Below, in pieces: positions 1 to 12,684 of a DNA stretch of 64,000 nt (its first letter is position 1; each line of letters begins with the position of its first letter). Under the pieces are notes generated by a model. It saw only the letters and a list, made by a program, of their open reading frames with translations. It ran no database searches and was not told the origin of the DNA. The DNA is from Piliocolobus tephrosceles (Eukaryota; Chordata; Mammalia; Primates; Cercopithecidae): NCBI RefSeq assembly GCF_002776525.5, contig NC_045443.1, forward strand, positions 37,144,148 to 37,208,147, given 5' to 3'. A program made the position numbers and the translations under genes.

Positions 1-807
1 TTTCTCAAAAGAAGACATTCATACAGCCAAGAGACACATGAAAAAATGCTCATCATCACTCGCCATCAGAGAAATGCAAATCAAAACCACAATGAGATAC
101 CATCTCACACCAGTTAGAATGGCAATCATTCAAAAGTCAGGAAACAACAGGTGCTGGAGAGGATGTGGAGAAATAGGAACACTTTTACACTGTTGGTGGG
201 ATTGTAAACTAGTTCAACCATTATGGAAAACAGTATGGCGATTCCTCAAGGATCTAGATCTAGATGTTCCATACGACCTAGCCATCCCACTACTGGGTGT
301 ATACCCAAAGGATTATAAATCATGCTGCTACAAAGACACATGCACATGTATGTTTATTGCGGCACTATTCACAATAGCAAAGACTTGGAATCAACCCAAA
401 TGTCCATCAGTGACAGACTGGATTAAGAAAATGTGGCACATATACACCATGGAATATTATGCAGCCATAAAAAAGGATGAGTTTGCATCCTTTGCAGGGA
501 CATGGATGCAGCTGGAAACCATTATTCTTAGCAAACTATCACAAGAACAGAAAACCAAACACCGCATGTTCTCACTCATAGGTGGAAACTGAACAATGAG
601 ATCACTTGGACTCAGGAAGGGGAACATCACACATTGGGGCCTATCATGGGGAGGGGGGAGGGGGAGGGAATGCATTGGGAGTTATACCTGATATAAATGA
701 TGAATTGATGGGTGCTGACGAGTTGATGGGTACAGCACACCAACATGGCACAAGTATACGTATGTAACAAACCTGCACATTATGCACATGTACCCTAGAA
801 CTTAAAG

Positions 808-857
<50 letters not shown>
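1..857 (+). mobile_element. L1 (LINE-1) 3' end, truncated by window edge
   Basis: This is the 3' end of an L1PA-type LINE. An open frame (38-592) encodes the C-terminal Cys-rich part of ORF2p, with the motif CWRGCGEIGTLLHCWWDC at its centre. It ends in GGN-stop, as L1 ORF2 normally does. A 3' UTR with the G-rich stretch (about 645-670) follows, then the conserved ACCCTAGAACTTAAAGTATAAT end and a (TAA)n tail at 809-857. The 5' part lies outside the window. It is not a host gene. Confidence 0.95.
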
Positions 858-858
<1 letters not shown>

Positions 859-2402
859 GAATTGAAAACACTACAAAAAAAAAAAAAGAAATAGTCAACC
901 TGTATCTTTAATCACTAATTGGAATCTTGTGTATCAAAAACTGATGAAAAAAAAACTCCCTTGCATATCTACACAAGCAGAAGAATTAATGTTTTTTTTC
1001 CATCTTGTGAGTTAGAATGAAAGACATCATAGAGGTTAGAGACATGGGCCCTGGGCTGTTGGGCCTGGCCCCCTCTCTTACTTATGCCACTTTGTTGCTC
1101 AATCTCTCTTTGTACCAATGTCCTCATGTGCAAAAAGATATAAAAATAGACAGTTGTTGTGAGGAGCATGTTGTTCTTAGATTCTCCTTATCCCCAAGCC
1201 TAAAAGGACTCTTAGGTGCTATTTGTTGATAAGAAAAAGGAGAGTTTTAAAGTTTGAAGCTGGCAGATGGATCCGATATTCTGGTGATTATTCATTCAAC
1301 TGAGTTACTTGAGTGAGTGGAAGATTAAGGTCCCTGGATTATAGAGTATGAATATCAGTGACCAGGAAATCTGGTAATTTGGCATCCTATCAAACTCATA
1401 CTTTGTGTTTAGCATTTGTTTAGTTGGACCTGGGAGAAACTGACTTTGTGTCAATAAAAATAACATGAAAACAAATTGGCTTTGGTTTCATTTCCAGTAA
1501 CAAGATAATGATTTGGAGAAGTCCACCTGCTGAAAACTAAAAAGGTTAGCTTAAAAGGAAAGGAAGAATATTAAAATGAACATCTAAAATTACCAAAGAT
1601 CTGATGAGATGGTATGGAACTATCTGGCCAAAATCAAAGTGAATTGTAAGCAGAGCACTAAAGCTATGTTTTCTTGTGAGCATTTGTTTAACCTAGTGAA
1701 TCTGACCTTTAGTTTCCCCAGCCTTGAAAGGATTGGATCACATCTCAAGGTCAGGAGTCAAACACGTGGGTATTTCCATTACACTGGGGCACCAAAGGAA
1801 TACAAGTCAGTGTGACAATCAGAAGCATAACTGTCCACCTTCTGCTCACTGGCAAGATCCTGAAAAAGCTCATAAGCAATTCTTCCCAGAGTTGCCCAAA
1901 TTCACATCATCTATGTTATTTTTTTAAAAAAAATTACTCAAGCTTTTAATTAAATGAAAATTTTGGACAGAGAAGACCTCAAGCAAGGAAATTTATCAGG
2001 GAAAAGAAAGGCATTGTGTAATCATAGAAGTGTCTTCATACCCACGTAGACCAGTTGTTGGATGGGGGATGCCGGAAGAAGGCAGAGTAAGCTTGGGCAT
2101 GGCCACATTTTCAGCAGAGGTATTCCTAGGAGAAGGCTGTAAGGTAAGTTGACCACTTTCCCAGCAACTGGGAAGCATTGGTCAGGTCTGGGTGGCATTG
2201 AACAGTATTTATGAAAGAAAACTCAATTAATAAATTAATAAATGCATGTGTAAATAATTGCTTTGGTGAAGGTATTTATTGATTCTACTGAAATTGAGAT
2301 GAGGTTTCAAAGGACTTAAGGTATATGTGGAATGGAAGACATAAAACATGGAGATACTAATTACAGATCGACTCTTCAGTAAAAGCTGAAACTCAAAATA
2401 AC
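858..2402. other. Intergenic stretch, nothing recognised
   Basis: AT-rich intergenic sequence with a short A-run after the L1 tail. The frames are short and none shows splice-flanked coding character. I recognise no repeat family here; old diverged repeats could be missed. Confidence 0.5.
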
Positions 2403-2705
2403 TACAGTCATGTGCTGCATAACATTTTGGTCAATGATGAACTGCATATGCAATGGTGGTCCCATAAGATTATAATGAAGCTGAAAAATTCCTGTCCCCT
2501 AGTGACTTAGCATTGTAGCACAATGCATAACTCATGTGCCTGTGGCAATGCTGACATAAACAAATCTACTGTACTGCCAGTCGTATTAAAGTTTAGCACC
2601 TACAATTATGTGAATTACCTAAGACTTGATAACAAACATGATATTACTGGTTTATGTATTTACTACAGTATACTTTTAATCATTATTTTTAGAGTGTACT
2701 CTCTG

Positions 2706-3019
2706 TTTTTTTTTTTTTTTTTTTTTTTTTTTGAGACAGGATCTCACTCTGTCACCCAGGCTGGAGTGAAGTGGCATGATCTCAGCTCACTGCAACCTCC
2801 AACTCCCAGGTTCAAGGGATTCTCCTGCCTCAACCTCCTGAGTAACTGGGTTCACAAGCATGCACCATCATGTCCAGCTAATTTTTGTATTTTTAGTAGA
2901 GATGGGGTTTCACCATGTTGGTCGGGCTGGTCTCAAACTCCTGACCTCAAGTGATCTGCCTGCCTCGGTCTCCAAAAGTGCTGGGATTACAGACACGAAC
3001 CACCACACGGTGCCTGGCC
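2706..3019 (-). repeat. Alu (antisense), AluS-like
   Basis: Poly-T (2706-2732) is followed by GAGACAGG..CTCACTCTGTCACCCAGGC and the rest of a full-length antisense Alu, ending near TGCCTGGCC. It is inserted inside the DNA transposon at 2405-4203. Confidence 0.97.
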
Positions 3020-3027
3020 TATTTTAT

Positions 3028-3137
3028 AGTGTGTGTGTGTGTATATATATATAACTTTATATATATATATATATATAAAACTTCATATGCAAATATATAT
3101 ATATAACTTTATATATATTTATATATATATATATAAA
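3028..3137. repeat. (TG)n/(TA)n microsatellite
   Basis: A GTGTGTGTG run passes into alternating TATATA blocks separated by ACTTTATA-type units. It sits next to the Alu tail and inside the DNA transposon. It is likely length-polymorphic. Confidence 0.9.
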
Positions 3138-3435
3138 GTTAACTGTAAAATGGCCTCAGGCAGATCCTTCAGGAGGTGGCCCAGAAGTCATTACTCTAGG
3201 CTATGGTTTATGTTTATCTTCGTTTTCAACCAAAAAGTTAAAAAAAATTAAAATAGACAAAAGCTTATAGAATAAGAATCTAAAGAAAAAATATTTTTAC
3301 AGCTATCAAATATGTTTCTGTTTTAAGCTAAGTGTTTTTACAAAAGAATCAAAAAGTTTTAAAATTAAAAAGTTTATAAAGAAAAAAGTTATGTTAAGCT
3401 AAGTTAAATTTATTATTTAAGGGGGAAAAAATATA

Positions 3436-3748
3436 GGATGGGTGCAGTGGCTCACACTTTTAAGCCCAACAATTTGGGAGGCTTAGAAAAGAGGATTGAC
3501 TCCAGGAGTTCGTGACCAGCCTTGGCAACATGGTGAAACCTCATCTCTACTAAAAATGCAAAACATTAGCTGAATGTATTGGCACATGCCTGTAGTCCCA
3601 GCTACTTGGGAGACTGAGGTGGGAGGATTTCTTATGGTCAAGAGGTGAAGGGCAGAGGTTGTGGTGAACTGTGATTGTGATTCCAGCCTGGATGACAGAG
3701 CAGAACTGTGTCTCCGAAAATAAAAATGGAAAGAAAAAAGAAAAAAAT
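3436..3748 (+). repeat. Old Alu (AluJ-like), sense
   Basis: A diverged Alu dimer with the order GGTGCAGTGGCTCACAC.. GGAGGCTTAG.. CCAGCCTGGATGACAGAGC and an A-rich tail. Many substitutions suggest an AluJ-age copy. Confidence 0.9.
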
Positions 3749-4203
3749 TGTTTTAAAAATACATTTAATGTAACCTAAGTATACAATGTTTATAAGGCCG
3801 ACAGTAGTGTACAGTAATTTCCTAGGCCTTCACATTCACTCAGCACTCACTCACCGACTCACCTAGAGAAACTTCCAGTCCTGCAAGCTCCATTTATGGT
3901 GCCCTATACTAGCATACCATATTTAATCTTTGATATCAAATTTTTATTGTACCTTGTCTATGTTTAGATATGCTTAGACACACAAATACCAGTGTGTTAC
4001 AATTGCCTATAGTATTCAGTACAGCAACACCCTGTATTGATTTGCAACTTAGGAGCAAAAGCTTATTCCATATAGCCTAAATGTGTAGTAAGTTATACCC
4101 TCTAGATTTGTGTAAGTACACTCTATGATGTTTGCATAAAGATGGTTTTGCCTAATGACACATTTCTCAGAAAGTGCCCTTGTTGTTAAGTAATGCATAA
4201 CTG

Positions 4204-4879
4204 CTACTCAGCATGGTAGACCAGACTTCTCCCATACCATGCTTTTACAGTCCCTCACTGCACAAAGTAAAATAGTTTTGGTGTCAAGCATAGCAAAGTG
4301 GTAAGAAAAGCATCAGAGTCATTGTAACTCTGAAATCACAAGAGATTTACAGGTCAAATTTATGACACAGATGTTTCCAAACACATTCAGAGGTTTATTA
4401 TTGAAAGTAGTTCCATTAGTAGTTAGATGCCTGGGATAAGAAAATCTAAATCTTCTCTAATGAAATATATATTTATCCTATTAATATTTCTCAAATAATA
4501 TACTTTCTAAAGATAATAAACAGTGCACAATGTACAGTTCAAATAAATGAAGCTTAAGAGAAGAATGAAAATGTGAAAGAGACGCTTCAGGATCAACTAA
4601 GAGCAGAAGAAAGCTAAAAATCCAAATATTAGAAGGTGAAACATAGAATCTGAAATAAAGATACACTTGAATGTTTCTTCAGGGGGCAAGAAGCTATAAA
4701 TATGAGTAACAGGATTTGAAAAGGAGTCAAGTAGAACTTCTAAAAAGAAAAAATGTAATACTTATAATTTAAAATATCATGTATGGAGTTAATAACATTT
4801 TGGATACAGATGAAGGAAAAATTAGTTAACTGAAAGATAAGGCAAAAGGGATTTTCTAGAATGCAACATGGATAGAAAC
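4204..4879. other. Intergenic stretch, nothing recognised
   Basis: AT-rich, with short frames only. I see no repeat I can name and no gene. Confidence 0.5.
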
Positions 4880-5240
4880 AGAGATGAACAATGTAAACCA
4901 AATAGTCAAGACTCTTCAAAGTGGAGTAATAACGTCTAACTTATGTCTGATTGGAATGCCAGAGAAGGGGAATATAGAGGAGAAATATGTTTGAGGAGAT
5001 AATGACTAGGATATAACTACAACTGATGAAAGATACCAATTTGTATACATACAAGAAACTGAGACTCCAAATGAAGATAAATTAGGGCATCCCCACATTG
5101 ACACACCAAAGTGAAAATTCAGAACATAAAAAGAAAAGGCATGGAAGACTCCCACAAACAATGTTGGGTGAGAGAAACACAATGCAAAGAATTTACATAT
5201 TATGCATCCATTCACATAAAATTAAAAATCAAAACTGAAC
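4880..5240 (+). repeat. Ancient L1/HAL1 ORF1-like fragment
   Basis: The order of phrases (GAATGCCAGAGAAGGGG, GAGGAGATAATGACTAGGA, ACTGATGAAAGATACCAAT, then a Lys/His-rich stretch) follows old mammalian L1M/HAL1 ORF1 sequence in sense orientation. It is heavily mutated and has no usable frame. The ends are approximate. Confidence 0.55.
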
Positions 5241-5990
5241 TCGATTGTTTAAGGATGTATAAATAAGTGGTAAAATTATAAAGCAAGTAAGAAAATGACA
5301 AATAGAAACATCAAGAGTGGTTATTTCTATAAAGAAGGGAAAAAATTATAACTGAGAAGTAAGCAGGTAGAGGATTCTGAGATGCTGGAAAATATTCTAT
5401 TTCCTGACCCAGCTGGTGGGTAAATGGGTATTTCTTGTATAATAATTCTTTAAACTAAACATTTGTGTTTTATATATTTATTTAGTGCACTATGTCTCTA
5501 AATTTAAAGATGAAACCAACTAATTTACTTTCACTGAATGAACTAAAATTGTCCTGAAAACATTTGGTAAAACATTTCCCAAATGTCTGAATTTCTCATC
5601 TCAGTTTTAGTTGTTGATTTTCTCCAGCCTGTCAACTAGGGCATATGGTTTAATAAATATAAATGGTTCACAGATAATGAATAAGCCATTCATTTCCACT
5701 TAACATTGTTACATCACGCCTTTTCAGTTTTAACATCACAATTAAGACTATACATTTAATAAAATTATGAGACTTTAAACTTAGATTGTTGGACACAGAG
5801 ATACACTGAGAAGTAAAGAAGATCAGCAGGTCTGGTGCAGATAATTATTTAAAGTTTGACATATTTATTTAAACTTCTTGTAAAACATACAGATGGAAAT
5901 GTTCAATAGATGGTTGCAAATACTGATCCAAATCTCAGAAGAGAATGGGGGGTCAGAAACAGATTTGTAAGTCATCTGTTGAGAGACCAT
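5241..5990. other. Intergenic stretch, nothing recognised
   Basis: AT-rich sequence without recognisable repeat or gene features. The upstream L1/HAL1 relic may extend into it beyond what I can see. Confidence 0.45.
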
Positions 5991-5991
5991 C

Positions 5992-6382
5992 TGTATTTGT
6001 TTTCTAGGACTGCCAAAACCACAGACTGGATGACTTAAACACTGAAATTTATTTTGGCTAGAAGTCTGAGATCAAGGTATTGTCAGTGTTGGCTCCTTCT
6101 GAGGGTTGTGAGGGAACTATTTGTTCCAGGCCTCTCTCCTTGGCTTGTAGGTGACTGTCTTCTTCCTGTGTCTCAACATCATCTTCCCCCTGCACCTGTC
6201 TTTGTCCAAACTTTCTCCTCTTATAAGGCACCAATCTATTGGATTAGGGTCCACCCTAATGGCCTTACTTTAATTATTTCTTTAAAGATCCTATCCACAG
6301 AGTTACATTCTGAGGCACTAGGCATTTGGACTTCAACATAGGAATTTTTTTCAATGTACAGGGAAATTTAGCCCATAACACC
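5992..6382 (-). repeat. MLT1-like MaLR LTR (antisense)
   Basis: Begins TGTATTTGTTTTCTAGGACTG and carries GAAATTTATTTTGGCTAGAAG, CTTATAAGGCACCAATCTATTGG and CCACCCTAATGGCC. This is the reverse-strand layout of MLT1-family LTRs. It ends near CCCATAACA. An old solo LTR; its 95-codon open frame is incidental. Confidence 0.75.
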
Positions 6383-7442
6383 ATCAATTAAACCCTCGGA
6401 CAAGATGACCTGGCCAATGTGCAGAGCACATTGAGAAAAGAGCTCTGAAAAAAGCCATATTCAGAAGAGACAGAAGAGGACAGAGGCTGAGAAGGAGATC
6501 GTTTAAAGAGATAATCAGTGAAGTAAAAAATGGCAGGACAGTCAATGAGGATCTATCTGGACTTAGTAAAGCAGATGAACTTGATGACGCTATATGTGGT
6601 GACCATTGATACAACAGAGTTTATGGAGTGGGAAGAAGTGGAAGACTGATTGAAGTGGGTAAATGAGTACATCTAAAAAGGCACAATGAGAATGGAAAAA
6701 TAGCAATGAATGTTAAGAACTAGAAGAGGAGATTTAGAAAGAAGGAGCTGATATAATAACTGTGTGGGTGATTGTGCAGGACAAATGATAGAGTGACCAT
6801 TAAAATATGGCTTATGATTGAGCACAAGAAATCATTTCAATGATGCAAATGCAGACAGAAGACGCAGGTATAGAACTTTTGTCAGGAATACAGCTTACTA
6901 TAGACCTATTTACCAGGGGAAGGCCAGTGTTCAAATTCCTCTTAAAATGTTATTAAGGGAAGTTCATATGGCAACTGCAAGTATCAATACCACTATAATA
7001 TTCTATTCAGAACACTGACAACATTTCTCATTTATGCTTTTATAAAATCACTATCTGAAAGTCCATTCCAACATTGTGAATTTCTTCTGCATACTAAATA
7101 CTACTCTAGGAAAATGCTGAAAATTTAAATTGGAGGAGATAAATCACTTCAGAAAATTATTTATTGTTTACATCTAATAACTATTATTTATGTTTTACAT
7201 AATTAATGTCAATTTAAATAATATTTATTTTAAAATTTAATTGTACTTTTACTTCTCTTGGAATTAAACTTTCCATATAACAAAAATTTTTTAAATTTTC
7301 AGACAATCCGTTTTCAAATGTAATTTCAGCTCATAATATATAGAAAATAGGGAGCTTCTTTCTCACAATCCAAATAGATATTATTTAGCATTTTCTGTAT
7401 TTTCTCCTGTCAAAAACGTTTCATAAAAACAAACTGACTTAC
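6383..7442. other. Intergenic stretch, nothing recognised
   Basis: AT-rich. Short frames (for example at 6384-6614 and 6818-7018) have no family resemblance that I can recognise. No named repeat. Confidence 0.45.
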
Positions 7443-7620
7443 AGGGAGGGGAAAAACACACACTGGGCCTGTTGTGAGAGCATTAGGATAAATAGCTAAT
7501 ACCTAGGTGATGGGTTGATAGGTGCAGCAAACCACTGTGGCACACGTTTATCTACGTAATAAGCCTACACGACCTGCACATGTTTCCAGGAACTTAAAAT
7601 AAAATAAAATAAAACTTAAA
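7443..7620 (+). repeat. L1 3' UTR end fragment
   Basis: GGGAGGGGAAAAACACACACTGGGCCTGTT.. GGTGATGGGTTGATAGGTGC.. ACCTGCACATG..GAACTTAAAATAAAATAAAAT is the extreme 3' end of an L1, 5' truncated to about 175 bases. It is more diverged than the L1 copies at the two ends of the window. Confidence 0.85.
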
Positions 7621-8554
7621 AAATGCCTTGCACATACTGATGCTATTGTTCTTTCAACAGTTGACGTTTTCTCTGGCATTGTATCTTTAAGTGTGCAAAC
7701 ACTTAAGCCACATCATTTTAAAACAAGAAGGAGATGTTTGACTATTGTTCGTTCTGATGGATGTATAGAAGTTATGCGGTATATGTTTTCATATTATTAG
7801 ATGACTTTATCCAATTGATATATTGCTACACAAGAGGTAAATGCTTAATGTCCTTGTAAAACAAGCTACCTAGTGAGAAGTTTCTGAACAAAATGAATCA
7901 TTTCCTATAAAAAAAATATTTTAAAGCATCCTATTTAACATTTGCTAAGTTGATAGTATTAATTCATGTATATATATTATATACTTTTTCTATTATGTTA
8001 TCAATTACATGTGCTTTGCAATCTGAGAGATAAAGCTTTCATACATATCATCAAATTATCAGGGTCTTCATGAAAGTTTTAAAATACTCATAGAAAAGCA
8101 ACAAATATAAATATAATATGCTGCCATTTTATTATTATCTTGACTTTCAGTTCCAATGTAAACCAAATTGTATCTATGGTTATTAACATTGCAGTATAGA
8201 AGTTCTAGAAAGCATCATTAAAACTTAGTGATTATTTTCCACTACTAGACAATTTTGAACTGTTAAAATCAAACAAAGACTGTTAACACCACCAGTATAT
8301 TTGTCCTTTGTGGTAACTCATTGAGGGTGAATCTAGGCTAGAAGTTTCTAATAGTGGGAACCTCTTCTTATCCATCATGTATTCCCAGTTTAAGTGCTGT
8401 GTGAAATAACTGCAAGTTGTATTAAACTGAGTCATGTCTCAATGTAAATATCTGCAATAATAAAACCTATTTAATAATTCATTGTTTTGAATAGATTATT
8501 TAAGCCTATTTAAGACTAAATGACTATTATGACTATTACTATTGCCATTGTTAT
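7621..8554. other. Intergenic stretch, nothing recognised
   Basis: AT-rich sequence with no supportable gene or repeat. Confidence 0.45.
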
Positions 8555-8564
8555 TTAATGTAAC

Positions 8565-8860
8565 TTTTTTTTTTTTGAGATAGAGTCTCACTCTGTCACC
8601 CAGGCTAGAGTGCAGTGGCGCAATCTCAGCTCACTGCAACCTCTGCCTCCCGGGTGCAAGCAATTCTCCTGCCTCAGCCTCCCGAGAAGCTGGGATTACA
8701 GGTGCCTGCCACTAAGCCCAGCTAATATTTGGAATTTTTTTAGTGGAGACGGGGTTTCACCATGTTGGACAGGCTTGTCTCAAACTCCTGACCTCAGGAT
8801 CTGCCTTCCCTTGGCCTCTCAAAGTTCTGGGATTACAGGTGTGAGCCACGGTGCCCAACC
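8565..8860 (-). repeat. Alu (antisense) with target-site duplication
   Basis: T-run, then GAGATAGAGTCTCACTCTGTCACCC and a full Alu to GTGCCCAACC. It is flanked by perfect direct repeats TTAATGTAAC at 8555-8564 and 8861-8870, the signature of L1-mediated insertion. Confidence 0.97.
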
Positions 8861-8879
8861 TTAATGTAACCTATTTTTG

Positions 8880-9300
8880 AGCCCAATAAAATTATTCACT
8901 AAATCAATCATTCAATATTTATTAAGCACTTATTTGTGCCAAGTTCTCTTCCGGGCATTGAGACTCAGGAGTGAACAAACATGCAGAGATCCCTACCCTA
9001 ATCAAATTTACATTCTACTGCTAAAGACAGATAATAAACACGTGTAGTAAATAGATTACATTAAGATGTATACATCAACTGGTGGTGAGTGCTACAGAAA
9101 AACAAAACAGAAAATAGGTATAGGGAAGGAGTGGAGGGGGTGATACTTATAGTTGAAAGTAAGGTATTCAGGAAAGGTCTTCATGTGAAATTAGTATTTG
9201 GGCAAAGACATAAATGGGCTGAGGAAGTGAAATCTGGGAGAATTAGCAATTACACAAAAGTATAAAAGGGCCGGCAAGAAATTTAAAAGTCTTTTAATTT
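8880..9300 (-). repeat. L2 (LINE-2) 3' portion, antisense
   Basis: ATTCAATATTTATTAAGCACTTATTTGTGCCAAG, then GGAGTGAACAAAC.. and GTGGTGAGTGCTACAGAAAA, follows the antisense order of the L2 3' end. It is ancient and mammal-wide. Ends are approximate. Confidence 0.7.
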
Positions 9301-9469
9301 ATTTCAGAATTTGGTATAGAATATTGATAATATAATCTTGTTATGTTATCTATCCATCTTCTTAGACATCTGCTTAAAACATATGCAAATTATCCACATT
9401 TTAAATCACTTACATATAGAGAGGTTTTACCTCATTAAAGCTAAAGTCTAATTATAACTCTGAAAAAGT

Positions 9470-10475
9470 TATTTTGGAGGAAGAACTAATTATAGTACGC
9501 AGAAGTGTGGCAGGCCAGGCCTCACTAACGCAGGCCTCCATAACAACTATTTCAGTGCTGACTGAGCCGTGAATTTCAATATTAAAAGCCAGTGCCCTTA
9601 GACAAAGGCCGAGATGTAACAAAAGCCCATCATTAGTTTTACCTAGGGGTTTCCTGGGCCTTAAAGCATGACAAAATAACGAAGAAATTCTTAACAGGAC
9701 CACTGAAGACTAAATAAATTTTATTGTGGGTCTAAAGAGACTCCCCAGGCCTCCATAAACAAGTTTATTGGGAGTCTGAAGGAACTCCTCAAACCTCTGA
9801 GATTTAGTAGGAGACAAGAGTAATCACCCCAGCTCCTGGACCTATTCAGATTAAGTAAATTTACTGAGGCTTCACAAGAATGCCTTCAGGACTCAGATGT
9901 TAGTTAGAGATTAAAATAAATTTGGCTGGGTGTGGTGACTCACGCCTCTAATCCCGTCACTTTGGGAGGCCAAGGCACGCAGATCATGAGGTCAGGAGAT
10001 TGAGACCATCCTGGCTAACACAGTGAAACCCCATCTCTACTAAAAATACAAAAAAATTAGCTGGGTGTGGTGGCACATGCCTGTAGTCCCAGCTACTCAG
10101 GAGGCTGAGGCAGGAGAATTGCTTGAACCCAGGAGGTGGAGGTTGCATTGAGCTGAGATTGCGCCACTGCACTCCAGCCTGGGTGACAGAGCAAGACATC
10201 ATCTTGAAAAAAAAAAAAAAAAAAAAAAAGGTTAATCATTTGTCTTTAGATGAATGCACACTTACACATAGACATATAGTTTATATAGTATATAGATTAA
10301 GGTACCTAAGCTCTCGAAAAATTTGTAATTTGGAGTTGGCCTGGTGATGGTTTCCAGGACTTTTCCCTGTAACTGGTTGCAGAAATTAAAACTCTCTTCC
10401 TCCCCAGTTCATCTGCATCTCATTATTGGGCCACGAGAAACAGCAGCCCAATCCTCAGTTTGGTCTGGGAACAGA
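9470..10475 (+). repeat. Probable ERV1-like LTR remnant, split by an Alu
   Basis: The sequence on both sides of the Alu at 9924-10229 looks like an old retroviral LTR. It has ATTAAAACTCTCTTCC near 10,387, a late CATCTCATTATTGGGCC segment, and an end at about GGTCTGGGAACA. The family is not identified and the left edge is a guess. Confidence 0.4.
9924..10229 (+). repeat. Alu (sense)
   Basis: GGCTGGGTGTGGTGACTCACGCC through CCAGCCTGGGTGACAGAGCAAGAC and a pure A-tail (10,207-10,229). Full-length AluS/Y-type. Confidence 0.97.
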
Positions 10476-10603
10476 AGTAAATACTAGCTATTTGTAAAAT
10501 ATGTCATAAAAATCTGAGTTTTAGTGAAGTAAGGGAGCATATTGTGTGGATATCTGAAGAGGGTATTCTAAGGAGCAGAAGCAGCGGTATAAAGGTGGGA
10601 TGG

Positions 10604-10736
10604 TATAGTAGTCTGTTCTTTCACTGTTAATAAATACATAACTGAGACTGGGTTATTTATAAAGGAAAGAGGTTTAATTGACTTACAGTTCAGCTAGGCT
10701 GGGGAGGCCTCAGGAAACTTACAATCATGGCGAAAG
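10604..10736 (-). repeat. THE1/MST-type MaLR LTR, part 1 (split by HERV-W)
   Basis: TAGTCTGTTCTTTCACTG.. GAGACTGGGTTATTTATAAAGG.. GGTTTAATTGACTTACAGTTC.. GGGGAGGCCTCAGGAAAC is the antisense THE1/MST LTR. It stops abruptly at 10,736 where the HERV-W LTR starts, and the missing half resumes at 16,642-16,886. Confidence 0.9.
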
Positions 10737-11499
10737 TGAGACAGGACTAGCTGAATTTCCTATAAGAATTCCTAAGCCTAGCTGGGGAAGGTGATTACAG
10801 CCACCTTTAAACATGAGGCTTGTAACTCAGCTCACACCCAAACAATCAGGTAGTAAAGAGGGCTCACTAAAATACAAATTAAGCTAAAAGGAGGAGGTAA
10901 AGAAATAGTCAAATCATCTATTGCCTGAGAGCACAAAGGGAGGGACAATGATTGGGATATAAACCCAGGGCATTGAGCCGGCAGTGGCAACCCCCTTTGG
11001 GTTCCCTCCCATTGTATGGTAGCTCTGTTTTCACTCTATTAAATCTTGCAACTCCACACTCTTCTGGTCCGTGTTTGTTCCGGCTGGAGCTGAGCTTTCA
11101 CTTGCACCAAACACTGCTGAATGCTGCTATCACAGACCCACAGTTAAATCCCACCCCGATCTGGCAAGGTGTCTGCTGTGCTTCTGATACAGGGAGGCGC
11201 CCATTGCTGCTCCTGGTCAGGCTAGAGGCTCACCATTGTTCCTGTGTGGCTAAGTGCCCAGGTTCATCATAATTAAGCTGCACACTAGTCGCTGGGTTCC
11301 ACGTTCTCTTCCATGACCCACAGCTTCTAATACAGTTATAACAATAACACTCAGTGTTCCATTCCTTGGAATCCTTGAGGCCAAGAACCCCAGGTCAGAG
11401 AACAAAAGACTTGCTGCCATCTTGGGAGTGGCTGCCACCATCTTGGGAGCAGCCTGCCACCATCTTGGGAGCTCTAAGAACAAAGACCCTCTGGTAACA
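10737..11499 (+). repeat. HERV-W 5' LTR (LTR17)
   Basis: Starts TGAGACAGGACTAG (two bases shorter than the 3' LTR start) and ends CTGGTAACA. It keeps a TATA-like GATATAAACCC near 10,957 and an ATTAAA poly(A) signal at 11,038-11,043. The 3' half carries repeated CCATCTTGGGAG units. A primer-binding-site-like sequence follows at 11,500 (TCTGGTGGCCTGTACGGGGA), degenerate from the family's expected tRNA-Trp site. Confidence 0.9.
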
Positions 11500-12369
11500 T
11501 CTGGTGGCCTGTACGGGGATTTTCCAAAGCGGTGAGTAATATTGGACCACTTTCGCTTGCTATTCTGTCCTATTCTTCCTCAGAATTGGAGGAAATACCA
11601 GGCACCTGTATTAGCATGGCCACCAGGCTTAAGACTCAGGTGTGAGGCTTCCTGGAAAAAGGCTTTCTAACAACCCTCAACCCTTCTGGGTTGGGAGCAT
11701 TGGTCTGCCTGGAACCAGCTTCTGCTTTCCTAATTTCCTGGGGGAAGCTGAGGGCCAGCTAGAGGCAGAAAGCTGTCATTCTGAACACTTTCATGGCACA
11801 ACCAGAAGTCTCTACTCCACAGTCGCCCATGCGTGTGCCCCTACCTCTCCTTCTGACCCATACCTCCTTGGTCCTGACCATGACTTTCTTGAAAGTGTAG
11901 CCCCAAAATTCTCCTTACCTCTGAATCTACTTCCTCCAATCCCTGCCTCCTAGGTACTAATGCTTCAGACTTTCATTTCCTATCCCAAGTACTAGAGCAA
12001 GTCGTATCTCCAAAGGGATCTAAGGAAGCTCAATGCTGCATCCTTAAGCATCTAGGCTATGAATCCAGGGAGTCTTGCCCCTGGTGTCCCTCCTAATTTA
12101 GGTATACAGCTCTTGACATGGGCAGTTATGTGGGACCCATTCCCCATCACCCTTGCCAGGGCCACAAGTTTGTAAATGGCTAGGAGGATTGCTCTCTCAT
12201 TGTGCAAGATGCTCTCCTCTCCCAATTTCTACCCAGCTTACCCCGCTCTCCCAATACAATCTCCAAGTCTTGGCTCCTTGGCCAGGGCCTTAGAACTGAT
12301 GACCCAGTACTTTAACAGCTGGAATTGGGTCTACAACAACATAATAGATCAGGATGAAAGCAAATTGAG

Positions 12370-12520
12370 TAAATTAAAGGAAAAAGAGAGAAGGCAGAGA
12401 GAGGGAGAGAGAAAAGAGAGTAAGAGAGAAAAAGGGAGAGAGAGAGAGAAAGGCAGAAAGACAAATAAAAGAAAGAGAGAGAAAAAAGGGAAAAGGGGGG
12501 GAGGGGAGAGAGAAAGATAG
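12370..12520 (+). repeat. (GA)n-rich low-complexity tract
   Basis: About 150 bases of almost uninterrupted purine (GAGAGA, GGGAGAGAG, AAAGGGGGG blocks) within the HERV-W pre-gag region. The frame reads Lys/Arg/Glu-rich on one strand and Ser/Leu/Phe-rich on the other. Neither is a real coding region. Confidence 0.9.
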
Positions 12521-12684
12521 AAGTAGTAAAGAATAAACAGTGTGCCCTATTCCTTTAAAAGCCAGAGTACATTTAAAACCTATAATTGATAATTGAAGGT
12601 CTTCTCCATGACCCTGTAACACTCCAATACTACCTTGCTGTCAGAGTAAACAAGGACATAGCCCAAAAACACTGAGACCACTGA

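Larger units (their letters stand above)
2405..4203 (+). mobile_element. DNA transposon with ~19 bp inverted ends (Tigger/pogo-like)
   Basis: The left end CAGTCATGTGCTGCATAAC (2405-2423) matches the reverse complement of the right end near 4185-4203 at most positions. The left end is preceded by TA, the usual target of Tc1/mariner/pogo-type elements. The interior is AT-rich and non-coding. It is interrupted by an antisense Alu (2706-3019), a TG/TA microsatellite and a sense Alu (3436-3748). I recognise the sequence as a common primate DNA transposon but am not sure of the subfamily name. Confidence 0.7.

Noticed and set aside
644..898. Tyr-rich frame on the minus strand
   Set aside because: The poly-Tyr is the (TAA)n tail of the L1 read backwards.
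12176..12520. 114-codon Lys/Arg/Glu-rich frame
   Set aside because: Its C-terminal half is the AG-rich low-complexity tract of the HERV-W pre-gag region; the composition explains the open frame.
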